Assembly (NCBI GenBank): GCA_947456855.1
Contig: CANGTR010000017.1
Coordinates: 1-34,596, forward strand
Reading direction: 5' to 3'
DNA from: Sphingobacteriia bacterium
GTDB taxonomy: Bacteria > Bacteroidota > Bacteroidia > Chitinophagales > Chitinophagaceae
Length of the DNA: 34,596 bases
The notes under the pieces were generated by a model. It made no database searches. It was not told the origin of the DNA and was given only the letters and a program-made list of their open reading frames with translations. This document shows positions 16,072 to 24,872 of this stretch, piece by piece. Made by a program: the position numbers and the translations under genes. Each line of letters starts with the position of its first letter. The stretch's first letter is position 1.

Positions 16072-17280
16072 TTATGGAACCGGAACAAATGCCTTAAACA
16101 AAGTGCAATTTCCCGATGCATATAGCTGATATTCAGCTCCAGGAAGCAAGGCTACTGCTTCTCCCCGCTTTAAAACGATATTATTGTTGATCAAAGCCCC
16201 TCCTTCGGTAACAAGCATTATTTCCAATGAACGCGCAATTGCCTCATATTCAGAACCAGCAAATAGATCAATTTTACTAATCCCAAAATCTGGAACAGGG
16301 CATGAATAGAGCTTTTCGCCTATTCTTGTTGGCGTTCCTTTCATGATTTCTGGAATCACTTCTTCAAATAAGGTATGTTTCATTAACTCTGGAACATCCA
16401 CATGTTTAGGCGTTAATCCACCTCTTAAAACATTGTCGCTATTGGCCATTAGTTCTATGTTTTGACCTTCTAAATAAGCATGTGGAACACCTGCTTTTTG
16501 AAAAATAGCTTCTCCTGGATTAATTTGTACAATATTGAAAAAATAGATGGAGAAAATACCTCTATCCATATCGGCGGGCAAGTCTTTTCCTTCATATAAT
16601 TTTGCAGCCCACCAACCTGGATCTTGTTTGGATAATTTCCCATCATGCTTGTGCCTGATTTCTCGTTTCACCAATGGCATTAATAAAGTATTAACATCAG
16701 ACTGGTCCATTTCCATAATCATTTGATACAATGCCCTAATCCCCTCTTTTTTAAAAAGTGGTAAAAAAACCTTTAGTTCATGAACTTCTTCTAAGGTCTT
16801 TTCTAATGCAACATTTTGCTTAAAACCGTGCAGTAACCAAAAATCACTCAATGCCACCATTACTTCTGGTTTATGATTGCGATCTTTATAATTCCGATGC
16901 GGTGCATTGATTGGAATTCCTGCTGCCTCTTCTCTATCAAATCCTTTTTCGGCTTCTTCTTTAGTGGGATGAACTTGAATGGATAACATATCGTGCACAT
17001 CCAATACTTTGAGCAAATAAGGCAATTCGCCAAATCGGTCTGCGATTGCAGCAGTTAATGTATCATTCAAATTGGCATTTACCAATTGGTTTAACGTAAT
17101 CAATTCTCCATTAATATGAAAACTTGCTGGAGCAGAAGGATGAGCCCCCATCCAATATTCGGCGCAAGGTTTATTCGAATCATTGTGATCACCTATTAAA
17201 GTAGGAATATATGATTTCCCTCCCCAAGCATAATGTTGAACTACTCCTTTAATCTTAAAAATCCGTTCATTGATAGTCAT
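16072..17280 (-). CDS. manA: Mannose-6-phosphate isomerase, class I
   Basis: I choose the ATG at 17280 (MTINERIFKIKGVVQHYAWG), giving 402 residues. A longer reading to 17373 would overlap the divergent yraN gene and add a tail unlike the family. The zinc ligands are visible: Q102 and H104 in LSIQVHPTKEEAE, E139 in HKPEVMVAL and H267 in GVPHAYLEGQNIELM. The zinc enzyme interconverts mannose-6-phosphate and fructose-6-phosphate, linking mannose to glycolysis and to GDP-mannose for surface polysaccharides. It is a single gene, divergent from yraN with a 64-bp gap. Confidence 0.95.
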   Translation of the reverse strand: MTINERIFKIKGVVQHYAWGGKSYIPTLIGDHNDSNKPCAEYWMGAHPSAPASFHINGELITLNQLVNANLNDTLTAAIADRFGELPYLLKVLDVHDMLSIQVHPTKEEAEKGFDREEAAGIPINAPHRNYKDRNHKPEVMVALSDFWLLHGFKQNVALEKTLEEVHELKVFLPLFKKEGIRALYQMIMEMDQSDVNTLLMPLVKREIRHKHDGKLSKQDPGWWAAKLYEGKDLPADMDRGIFSIYFFNIVQINPGEAIFQKAGVPHAYLEGQNIELMANSDNVLRGGLTPKHVDVPELMKHTLFEEVIPEIMKGTPTRIGEKLYSCPVPDFGISKIDLFAGSEYEAIARSLEIMLVTEGGALINNNIVLKRGEAVALLPGAEYQLYASGNCTLFKAFVPVP

Positions 17281-17344
17281 ATTCAGGTATTTACTCTCTT
17301 GTATAACGCTGAAATGCCGAATATCTTGTATCAAAAATTGAATT

Positions 17345-17704
17345 ATGGAATACAATACCCTACAAGTAGGCAAAATAGGTGAAGATATAGCTGTTGACTA
17401 TTTATGTAAAAAAGAGTACAGCATTCTAGCAAGAAACTGGAGGCATAAGCACTATGAAATAGACATTATTGCCTGCAAAAACAATCGATTACATATTATC
17501 GAAGTAAAAACAAGAAATTCTTTGGACTTTGGATACCCCGAAGAAAGTATTGGAAAAGCAAAAATGCAATTCCTTAAAAACGCAGCTTCCTCCTATCAAT
17601 ATCAACATCCGCAATGGAAATACTTGCAATTTGATGTAATTGCCATAAGATTAGAAAAAAATACAATTCAGGAAGTTTTTTTTATTGAAGATGTGTACTT
17701 CTAA
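17345..17704 (+). CDS. YraN/UPF0102 family endonuclease-like protein
   Basis: A 119-residue protein with the family core: N-terminal GKIGEDIAVDYLCKKEYSIL, then the PD-(D/E)XK-like motif with E and D in YEIDIIACKNNRLHIIEVKTR. The IDIIA...EVK pattern gives the putative metal-binding acids and the Lys. UPF0102 proteins are predicted Holliday-junction-resolvase-like nucleases with poorly established function. Length is typical. It stands alone between manA (divergent) and the DUF1684 gene (convergent, 14-bp gap). Confidence 0.9.
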   Translation: MEYNTLQVGKIGEDIAVDYLCKKEYSILARNWRHKHYEIDIIACKNNRLHIIEVKTRNSLDFGYPEESIGKAKMQFLKNAASSYQYQHPQWKYLQFDVIAIRLEKNTIQEVFFIEDVYF

Positions 17705-17718
17705 TTAAGCCTATCTTT

Positions 17719-18606
17719 TTAATGAGTAATATAATTCTTTTCGCCCGCTGTTATTGGTATCGGTAGTATGTTCTGTTTTGGAGGCAGCGGACAAGTTGCA
17801 TATGGCGTAAAAACACAGGGCGGATTAAATGCCTTATTAAAATCTATTACTGTTCTGCCGCTTGAGTCGGGCGCAGGTATATACATAAATCTTCCAGCCC
17901 CATAAGTTTCTTTTTTATTGGTTAAATCTCCAAAAATTACAAATAATGCAGTTTCTTCTTCAACAACATCCAAGCTATATGTTTGCTTATTTATATTAAA
18001 GAGTAATTTACCCAACAATTTCATTTGAATCGTTTGCCCCAAAACATTGGTGATGGGAATTGTTGATGAATTTGCAGGTGTTTGTAAAATTGCTTCAATT
18101 CTCCAATTTGAATCAGTTGGGAAACGATCGGCACCTTTAAAAGTTTTTACCAATGAACTATTATAGTCTCTTAATCTAATACCTATTTTATCTTCTCTTC
18201 TAATAACTGTCCAATGCAATGAACCATAAGACATGGAAGCAGATTTTTCCAATTCTTTTGAATATACAGTTTCAGTTGTTTTAACTATTTTATCGTTTAC
18301 TTTAATAGCAACACCACTAGCAGCAGTTAATTTTACCAATTGGTTTTCTAAAAAAAGGGTACCTGCATTGGCCACAATTGAACCCTTGGGGAAAATGATA
18401 CTATTCGATTTAGCTGTTCCAAAACTATTATTACCCTCATTCAACCAATAAAGGCCTACTAGGTTTAACCAACCATTATCAGCTTTCAAAGCATTTATTC
18501 GAGCTATGGACCATTGGTCTATTTCAGTATTATAATTCCTATTTTCTTGAGCCAACATCTTACATGTGATGAAAAGGAAACAGATTCCCATTTTAATATT
18601 TAGCAT
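17719..18606 (-). CDS. DUF1684 domain secreted protein
   Basis: I take the ATG at 18606, which gives 295 residues and starts with a Sec-type signal peptide (MLNIKMGICFLFITCKMLAQ). The longer reading would put the signal peptide internally. DUF1684 motifs are clear: INALKADNGWLNLVGLYWL near the N-terminus, a central beta-rich region, and GAGRFMYIPAPDSSGRTVI with DFNKAFNPPCVFTPYATCPL at the C-terminus. The Cys residues and the N-P-P-C motif are family-conserved. Biochemical function is unknown. Its start overlaps the end of the DUF4395 gene by 14 bp, suggesting translational coupling. Confidence 0.88.
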   Translation of the reverse strand: MLNIKMGICFLFITCKMLAQENRNYNTEIDQWSIARINALKADNGWLNLVGLYWLNEGNNSFGTAKSNSIIFPKGSIVANAGTLFLENQLVKLTAASGVAIKVNDKIVKTTETVYSKELEKSASMSYGSLHWTVIRREDKIGIRLRDYNSSLVKTFKGADRFPTDSNWRIEAILQTPANSSTIPITNVLGQTIQMKLLGKLLFNINKQTYSLDVVEEETALFVIFGDLTNKKETYGAGRFMYIPAPDSSGRTVIDFNKAFNPPCVFTPYATCPLPPKQNILPIPITAGEKNYITH

Positions 18607-19045
18607 GGTTCGATTTGATTTTTTGTAAAAAATGGTATGCAAAACATCCTGCACAAAATCCAAAAGCAAATTCTAAAAAAGCGAAACTGATGAATGTATA
18701 TGCTATTAGATCAATCAAAATAGTGAAATTCAAGAAAACAGAAATGGATAAAAACAATGACATCATAAATCCAATCATTGCAGCGAATCTTTTTGGAGCA
18801 CGATCAACTTGTTTGGTTCCAATCCATTTATACTGTTCAAACTGACTTGCCATTTTTGAGAGCACACTCAATTTACCATCTAAAAAAGCCCTACAATAAA
18901 AATCTAGTACTAAAAAAAGGGAAAGAAAAATATTGGGCTGGATCAAGTCTACCAATACAATTAGAAAAACAAAAAAAGCGATCAACCTAACTTTTAGTTC
19001 GTTCACTACTACCCCATCTACAGGACAATTTACCTGAATTTGCAT
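18593..19045 (-). CDS. DUF4395 family membrane protein
   Basis: A 150-residue protein from the ATG at 19045 (MQIQVNCPVDGVVVNELKVR); a TTG 21 bp upstream is possible. It has the DUF4395 N-terminal CPVDG motif and about four hydrophobic helices. There is a charged stretch (YKWIGTKQVDRAPKRFAA) in the middle and a CxxC (GFCAGCFAYHF) near the C-terminus. DUF4395 function is unknown; its conserved Cys residues suggest redox chemistry or metal binding, which is inference. It overlaps the downstream DUF1684 gene. Confidence 0.88.
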   Translation of the reverse strand: MQIQVNCPVDGVVVNELKVRLIAFFVFLIVLVDLIQPNIFLSLFLVLDFYCRAFLDGKLSVLSKMASQFEQYKWIGTKQVDRAPKRFAAMIGFMMSLFLSISVFLNFTILIDLIAYTFISFAFLEFAFGFCAGCFAYHFLQKIKSNHAKY

Positions 19046-19106
19046 CTTTATATACTTTGTCCACAAATATATACCCTACCAATTAAATAGACTAATAAAT
19101 TTCTGT

Positions 19107-21566
19107 TTAGGCTGATTTATTGGTTTTTGCGTCAGGCATGGATTTGATATAAATATCCTGTTGAGGAAATGGAATCTGAATTTCATTTTCGGCAAATGCT
19201 TTATAAATATCTTTCAAAACATCGCTTTTGAGTTTTATCCAATTATCAAAATCATTTGTCCAAAACAATATTCTAAAATTAACAGAACTATCTGCAAATT
19301 CTTGAACCATTACATTGTGAGAAGGATACTTCATAACGGTTGGAGTATTTAATAAAAGATCATCAATAATATCCGTTACTTTATCCAAAGAGGTTCCATA
19401 AGCCACACCAATAATTAATTCTATTCTTCGATAAGAGTTTGAATGTGTCCAATTGGTTAGTTTCTGCGTTATAAAATCTCCATTTGGAACAATGATATCC
19501 GCTCCGTCATAAGTGGAAATTTTACTACTCCTAATGCCGATTTGCTTGACAGTTCCAGTTTGAGTGCCAATTTCAATAACATCACCAACCTGCATTGGTT
19601 TTTCAAAGGCTAAAATAACACCTGAAATTAAGTTGGCTACTATATTTTGTAACCCAAATCCAATACCTACGCTAAGCGCTCCAAATACGATGGCTAATTT
19701 ATCAATCGGTATACCCGCAGCTCCTATAGCAACAAAAAAGCCTATTGAAATGATGGCAACCCTTATCAACATCATCCAGCTGCCAACTTTTGATTTTTTA
19801 GTGCTCGCAAACTGTTGTTCAGTGGTTCCAAAAATAAGAGAAAGCAAATTTGATATAAGAACAGAAATCCATAGAGTAAGCGCAAAAACAAGCGCCGCAT
19901 TTAAAGTAAATGACAAACTTCCTATAACAATGGGATAATCAAATAAATCTGCAAAGAACTGAACTGCAATGTCATGAAAGCTAAGACTCCATATAAAACC
20001 TAAAAACCACAATGCAATTGCACCAAGATTTAAATACCCTTTCAGTTTATGCCTTATATTTTCATATTCTACCAAAGCGCTAGATTGGATGCTTTTCATT
20101 CTCTCCAACTGCAAATAAATAAGATCAGTAAAAATTTCTGACATATACGTTAATACTACTGCTAAAACAAATTGCTTAACAGCACTATTCGACACCAATT
20201 TAGCCAATGCAAAATATCCAAAAAGATTTAAGAGAAGTGCGATAACATTGCTCACCAAAAGAATCCATAAAGAATATTGAAGCACCTTCTTGTATTGCCC
20301 CCTTGATATGAGTTGAATAGAAAAAGACATCATCACAAGTACAATGGCAAAAATATTACAAAACACAAGCGCCCATCTTTCTCCAATTGAATAATCAAAT
20401 AATAAATTATCAATTCCTAAAAGGAACCCCAAGCTTAAAATTAAGATCCAAACCAATCTAACTTTAGATGGCTCTTTATCCCAAAAGATAAAGGTTGTAG
20501 CGATTGCAGATATGAACCACATCAACTCTACAATAACGGCAGGAGGACTGACAAATATATAAGGACTTAAAAATGAAATTACAATGATTGTAGAAAAAAC
20601 AGGGAACTGAATAAGATATTTTATAGGCGATAGCATTTCCTGTAAATTATTTTTATACAAGTAACGCTTATTAGAGTAATGCCAATAATAAAACACAACA
20701 AATAAGATTAATAAAATCAATATAGACTTTGTGTTGTTTTGTAAATAATAGATAAAAATGATTTTTGCTCTATCAGCAGTAACTTTTAAATCATACGCCA
20801 GCGGTGTAGCAAAATTATTTCTTGAATCTTTCCATAGAGGGGGATGTGAAGGCAGGAATACCGTAGTTGAATACTTTGAAATACGATACTGAACATCTTC
20901 TAATAAACTTGCATTTTTAACATATGCCCTAATTACTCTTTTTTCTAACCACAATAAATCGCTAAAAATAGTGTCTTTTTTATTCCTTAATTGTATCCGG
21001 AAGTTAGAGATTGCTTCTAACTGTTGTTTAAAATTCACTTTTTGCAAAGAATCTTCCTCACCATAAAAACTGGTTAATTCTTTTACAGCAGATTGAATAT
21101 CCTGATAGCCAACAGTGATTGCAGTATTAAAGTTTTCTAATTCATTATTCCATCCTTTTAATTGCTTATCAAATTGAACCATTACCACTTTAAAACTACT
21201 TACATTTCTCAAATTGATTTGTGTAATATTTTGACCTACTACCAAATTAGAATCAATAATCCGAATGGTATTTTCAATTTTCACTAAACTGTTTATGATT
21301 TCTGCAGAATCAAAACCTCTTTGTAGTAAATGATCAAATTTATTCATGCGAATAAATAGTGCTTCGATTCGATTGAGCACTGATACTGGCTTTGCATTAT
21401 CATTATTTAGAAGCAGGGTATCATCAGCCTCTGTATTTTGTACAATAATGTCTTTCTGATTTTTTACTAATTTACTATCAGAATTAGTGGATGTTCTTTG
21501 CTGTGCAATAGATGCATTTCCAAAAAATAACATCAATAAAGAAAAAACAATAATTTTTTGCACCAT
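19107..21566 (-). CDS. Large MscS-type mechanosensitive ion channel
   Basis: An 819-residue inner-membrane protein. A signal peptide (IIVFSLLMLFFGNASIAQQ) is followed by a periplasmic, helix-rich region of about 240 residues. About ten membrane helices come next, then the MscS core. The pore and beta domain are marked by VSVGIGFGLQNIVANLISGV, EKPMQVGDVIEIGTQTGTVK and IIVPNGDFITQKLTNW. The C-terminal domain ends EIQIPFPQQDIYIKSM. This is the extended MscK/YbdG-like layout rather than the short MscS. It releases solutes on osmotic downshock. It is divergent from the RidA-family gene across 112 bp. Confidence 0.95.
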   Translation of the reverse strand: MVQKIIVFSLLMLFFGNASIAQQRTSTNSDSKLVKNQKDIIVQNTEADDTLLLNNDNAKPVSVLNRIEALFIRMNKFDHLLQRGFDSAEIINSLVKIENTIRIIDSNLVVGQNITQINLRNVSSFKVVMVQFDKQLKGWNNELENFNTAITVGYQDIQSAVKELTSFYGEEDSLQKVNFKQQLEAISNFRIQLRNKKDTIFSDLLWLEKRVIRAYVKNASLLEDVQYRISKYSTTVFLPSHPPLWKDSRNNFATPLAYDLKVTADRAKIIFIYYLQNNTKSILILLILFVVFYYWHYSNKRYLYKNNLQEMLSPIKYLIQFPVFSTIIVISFLSPYIFVSPPAVIVELMWFISAIATTFIFWDKEPSKVRLVWILILSLGFLLGIDNLLFDYSIGERWALVFCNIFAIVLVMMSFSIQLISRGQYKKVLQYSLWILLVSNVIALLLNLFGYFALAKLVSNSAVKQFVLAVVLTYMSEIFTDLIYLQLERMKSIQSSALVEYENIRHKLKGYLNLGAIALWFLGFIWSLSFHDIAVQFFADLFDYPIVIGSLSFTLNAALVFALTLWISVLISNLLSLIFGTTEQQFASTKKSKVGSWMMLIRVAIISIGFFVAIGAAGIPIDKLAIVFGALSVGIGFGLQNIVANLISGVILAFEKPMQVGDVIEIGTQTGTVKQIGIRSSKISTYDGADIIVPNGDFITQKLTNWTHSNSYRRIELIIGVAYGTSLDKVTDIIDDLLLNTPTVMKYPSHNVMVQEFADSSVNFRILFWTNDFDNWIKLKSDVLKDIYKAFAENEIQIPFPQQDIYIKSMPDAKTNKSA

Positions 21567-21678
21567 ACCAATTGTTTAAAACATAAATATAGTCATTCTC
21601 ATGTAAGGGTATTTCAGTAAAATGAATTAAATTGTTGTGTATTTATAATATTCATTGCCATAGTTATACACCAAATCC

Positions 21679-22221
21679 ATGAAGTCATATTTACAGTTAC
21701 CTGTCAACAAATTAATGCTATTACTAACCGGCTCTCTATTTGGACTTTTTGTTTCTGCCCAAACCCCAGAAGCCATTCTAAAAAAAGAAGGCATCGATTT
21801 ACCCAAATTATCATCTCCAGTTGCTAATTATGTAAACATGGTAAGGGTTGGCAATCTTCTCTTCTTATCCGGCAAAGGGCCTTTAAAAAACGATGGTACT
21901 TATATTACTGGTAAGTTAGGAAAGGAATTGAGTATTGAGCAAGGATATGAAGCAGCAAAATTAGTAGCCATTAATCAGCTAGCTGTTTTAAAGAACGAGG
22001 TAGGTGAATTAAGCAAAATCAAACGTATTGTAAAAGTATTGGGCCTGGTAAATAGCGAATCTACATTTTATGATCAACCAAAAGTAATGAATGGGTTTTC
22101 CGATTTCTTGGTGCTGATTCTTGGCCAAAAAGGAAAACATGCAAGATCAGCCATTGGCACCAATACACTTCCATTTAATATGGCAGTAGAAGTAGAAATG
22201 ATTGTGGAAATAGATAATTAA
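21679..22221 (+). CDS. Exported RidA/YjgF-family protein
   Basis: A 180-residue protein with an N-terminal signal peptide (LMLLLTGSLFGLFVSAQ, cut near residue 28). A RidA fold follows, with VRVGNLLFLSGKGPL, then LAVLKNEVGELSKIKRIVKV and ARSAIGTNTLPFNMAVEVEM. The Arg in ARSAIG matches the enamine/imine-binding Arg (R105 in E. coli RidA). Cytoplasmic RidA deaminates reactive 2-aminoacrylate, but an exported form must act on something else. Its 3' end overlaps madM by 4 bp in convergent orientation. Confidence 0.92.
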   Translation: MKSYLQLPVNKLMLLLTGSLFGLFVSAQTPEAILKKEGIDLPKLSSPVANYVNMVRVGNLLFLSGKGPLKNDGTYITGKLGKELSIEQGYEAAKLVAINQLAVLKNEVGELSKIKRIVKVLGLVNSESTFYDQPKVMNGFSDFLVLILGQKGKHARSAIGTNTLPFNMAVEVEMIVEIDN

Positions 22222-22961
22222 ATAAATACTTGTACTAAGAAATACAAAATTGATGGACAAATCAAACATCCCATTGCAGTATGAAAAGTAGCAGTTAATG
22301 CTCCATAAGGTACCAATTTCGGATCAGTGGCAGCCAATCCTGCAGACACTCCACTTGTAGAGCCTACTAATCCACCAAAAATCATTGCAGTTTGTGGATT
22401 GTCTAGACCCAATCTTTTTGCAAAGAATGGAGTAGCAATAGATACTACTACAGATTTGATTACGCCAATTGCAATACTTATTGCAATAACATCTGAACTA
22501 GCTCCTACTGCACCACCTGTTACAGGACCTACAATAAAAGTGCATGCTCCTGCTCCGATTGTTGCAAAACTTTTGGCATCCTTGTACCCCATTATATATC
22601 CAATTGAACCGCCAACAAAAAAGGCAACAATGGTTCCAAGCACAAGACATAACAAACCAATAAAACCAGTTTTTTTTACTTCAGAAAAATGAGCGCCCAT
22701 CGCCGTAGAAACAATAGCAAAATCGCGCATCATGGTTCCGCCTAAAAAAGCCAAGCCAGTAAAACCAGGTACCGAAGCGAATCCTTTATCTCCACCAAAA
22801 TAAGCAAGCACCAATCCAAAACTGATTGCAATAGCAGCTCCCGGAATATGATTATTGGTGATTTTTTTTGAAATGAAATAAGAAACATAAATAATAATAC
22901 CCACGAGCAATAGCGCAAATACAAAACCATTTTTTTCGAGAACAGATATCAATTCTTCCAT
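22218..22961 (-). CDS. madM: Malonate:sodium symporter, MadM subunit
   Basis: A 247-residue membrane protein with about eight hydrophobic helices, starting at the ATG at 22961 (MEELISVLEKNGFVFALLLV), 4 bp after madL. Signatures include ITNNHIPGAAIAISFGL, FLGGTMMRDFAIVSTAMGA, GAGACTFIVGPVTGGAVGAS and GGLVGSTSGVSAGLAATDP. MadL and MadM together import malonate with Na+ in Malonomonas rubra. It is the last gene of the long minus-strand operon. A malonyl-CoA synthetase-like gene two genes upstream explains the use of the imported malonate. Confidence 0.95.
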   Translation of the reverse strand: MEELISVLEKNGFVFALLLVGIIIYVSYFISKKITNNHIPGAAIAISFGLVLAYFGGDKGFASVPGFTGLAFLGGTMMRDFAIVSTAMGAHFSEVKKTGFIGLLCLVLGTIVAFFVGGSIGYIMGYKDAKSFATIGAGACTFIVGPVTGGAVGASSDVIAISIAIGVIKSVVVSIATPFFAKRLGLDNPQTAMIFGGLVGSTSGVSAGLAATDPKLVPYGALTATFHTAMGCLICPSILYFLVQVFI

Positions 22962-22965
22962 GGTT

Positions 22966-23334
22966 TTATTTGGTTTTTGCTTTTTTAGCCATACGATCAA
23001 TTAGGGGAATAAACGCATAACAAGCTATGGTTGCTAATACACCGGCAAGTATAGCCACCCAACCTCCAGATAAAGCTGCTTTTACATTTTGTGAAGCCGA
23101 CATGGCAACAACAACAGGAATATACATGGTGCTCCAGAATAAAATTCCACTTTCCGTTTCTGCTTGATGCCAATTTTTCTTATTAAAATAATCATGTAAC
23201 AATATTAAAAACAACATGGCAAAACCTACACCACCTAAATTGCCATTCATATGCAATAATTTACCCAGCACATCCCCTAAAAGATGACCTACTAAAAAAC
23301 AACCCGCTAAGATGGCAACCCCGTAAATTTTCAT
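22966..23334 (-). CDS. madL: Malonate:sodium symporter, MadL subunit
   Basis: A 122-residue protein with about four membrane helices and the MadL pattern: MKIYGVAILAGCFLVGHLLG, then LGKLLHMNGNLGGVGFAMLF and SAALSGGWVAILAGVLAT. It ends with a basic tail (DRMAKKAKTK). It is the small partner of MadM in Na+-coupled malonate uptake. Gaps are 4 bp on both sides, so it is fixed in the operon between the esterase and madM. Confidence 0.95.
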   Translation of the reverse strand: MKIYGVAILAGCFLVGHLLGDVLGKLLHMNGNLGGVGFAMLFLILLHDYFNKKNWHQAETESGILFWSTMYIPVVVAMSASQNVKAALSGGWVAILAGVLATIACYAFIPLIDRMAKKAKTK

Positions 23335-23338
23335 AAGC

Positions 23339-24871
23339 TTATTTATTGGCTATCTCTTTTACTTTCGTTTTTATATTATTCCCCCAAACTTTATACCCTT
23401 CAATATTGTAATGCAATTTATCATCTCGGAAATATTTAGTGAGGGGCTTACCATCTGCACCAAGAAATTGATCAGATGAACCAATATAATAAAGTTGCGA
23501 TTCTGAAGCCACAAAAGATTTAATCAACTCATTGGCTTGTACAATTTGATCCCATGCAGCCCATCTCTTTTCACTGGGAGAAATTTCTAAGAACGTGATG
23601 GGTGTTGTAGCAAATTTTTCTCGCAATTTCTTAACAATATATTTATACAATTCAAGCACCTGATCAGGAGATTTGTCTTTCTCAGATGCAACTATATCAT
23701 TACCAACATAAATAAAAATAGCTTTGGGATTATGCGGATAAGCAATTCGCTGAATATAATAGGCAACATCTCTAAAATTACATCCTCCAAAACCTCTATG
23801 TATGACGTGTTGATAATCTAAATCTTGTCGAATATTTTCCCATAAACGGATATAAGAGCTGCCAATAAACAACAATGCATCTTTCGGATATTGTTCTACT
23901 TTATTTAAACTATCAAATTTAGAAATTTCTTTTCCCCATCTAAAAACGCCTTCTTCGTTATTGGTCTTATGGTATTTCAACTGCGTATACAACCAAGCCG
24001 CCATAGACTGTATACAACTATCTTGCTTAATCCTATTGTTGTCTAATGTATGGCCTGCTCCAATAAAAGGCCTTAATCCTGTTGGCACCCCAACCGACAA
24101 ACATCTTTCATATAAAATCAATGAACCGTATTTCATTCCATGATAATCAAAAGAACTATCATAAGGAACTGTTTTATCAGCAGTTCCTGAAACATTAAAT
24201 AAAGGCAGATCTCCTTTATTGATCCATTTATAGTCAATTAAACCACCCCATTCATTGAGCACTCCATGCACTTTTGAAGAAAACCCTTCATTACCGCTTA
24301 CACCATCCAATGAACCCCATTTTTGCTGATCAATTTCTTTGGGAATTTCAGCTTCATCCATATAAGCCATTGCCAAACAAATTTTTGATCCTGCGGAAGT
24401 TCCAGTTATAAAAATTTGTGAAGTATCGATCCCATATTTATCAGCATATTTTCTAAAAAATCGAACAGCCGCTTTTCCGTCTTGTTGTCCTCTATAAAGC
24501 GCTTCAGCATAATCTTTGTTGGAATTGCTTTTTTCAACCCCCAAGCGGTAATCGATTGATGCTGTTACATAACCACGTTTGGCAAAACCCTTACAAAGCA
24601 TAGAACTATAAGCACCTGTTTTTGAATTATTTTTAAAACCTCCGCCATGAATGAAAATCAAAAGGGGTCTTTTTTTCATCGTATCACTTAATGGGATAAT
24701 TATATCTAAAAGCAAATTTTCATTTTGCCCTTTCAAATTAAGTGCTTGACCATATTGAACATTGGTTATAGAATCTATTTGAGAAAAGACTTCTTGTTTA
24801 AATCTTTTTTGAGCATTCAAATGATTACCTAAGAAAGAAAGGATTAATATTATTCCGATTGAATATTTCAT
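23339..24871 (-). CDS. Exported two-domain esterase: alpha/beta hydrolase plus SGNH/GDSL hydrolase
   Basis: A 510-residue protein with a Sec signal peptide (cut near residue 20). The first domain (about 45-300) is an alpha/beta-hydrolase esterase with the oxyanion motif IHGGGF (75-78), nucleophile in GTSAGS (S159), Asp in GTADKTVP (D232) and His in GAGHTL (H274). The second (about 330-510) is an SGNH hydrolase with FIGSSY (S339), a block II Gly in HRGFGGCNF, VGNDI (N391) and DDKLHYN (D484, H487). Both triads look complete. It follows the malonyl-CoA synthetase-like gene by 1 bp and precedes madL by 4 bp, so a malonyl or other acyl ester on sugars is a reasonable substrate. That is inference. 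Confidence 0.9.
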   Translation of the reverse strand: MKYSIGIILILSFLGNHLNAQKRFKQEVFSQIDSITNVQYGQALNLKGQNENLLLDIIIPLSDTMKKRPLLIFIHGGGFKNNSKTGAYSSMLCKGFAKRGYVTASIDYRLGVEKSNSNKDYAEALYRGQQDGKAAVRFFRKYADKYGIDTSQIFITGTSAGSKICLAMAYMDEAEIPKEIDQQKWGSLDGVSGNEGFSSKVHGVLNEWGGLIDYKWINKGDLPLFNVSGTADKTVPYDSSFDYHGMKYGSLILYERCLSVGVPTGLRPFIGAGHTLDNNRIKQDSCIQSMAAWLYTQLKYHKTNNEEGVFRWGKEISKFDSLNKVEQYPKDALLFIGSSYIRLWENIRQDLDYQHVIHRGFGGCNFRDVAYYIQRIAYPHNPKAIFIYVGNDIVASEKDKSPDQVLELYKYIVKKLREKFATTPITFLEISPSEKRWAAWDQIVQANELIKSFVASESQLYYIGSSDQFLGADGKPLTKYFRDDKLHYNIEGYKVWGNNIKTKVKEIANK

Positions 24872-24872
24872 A

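Noticed and set aside
19564..19938. 124-codon plus-strand open frame
   Set aside because: It lies opposite the MscS pore region. Its Ile/Pro/Ala-rich translation is typical of the complement of membrane-protein genes.
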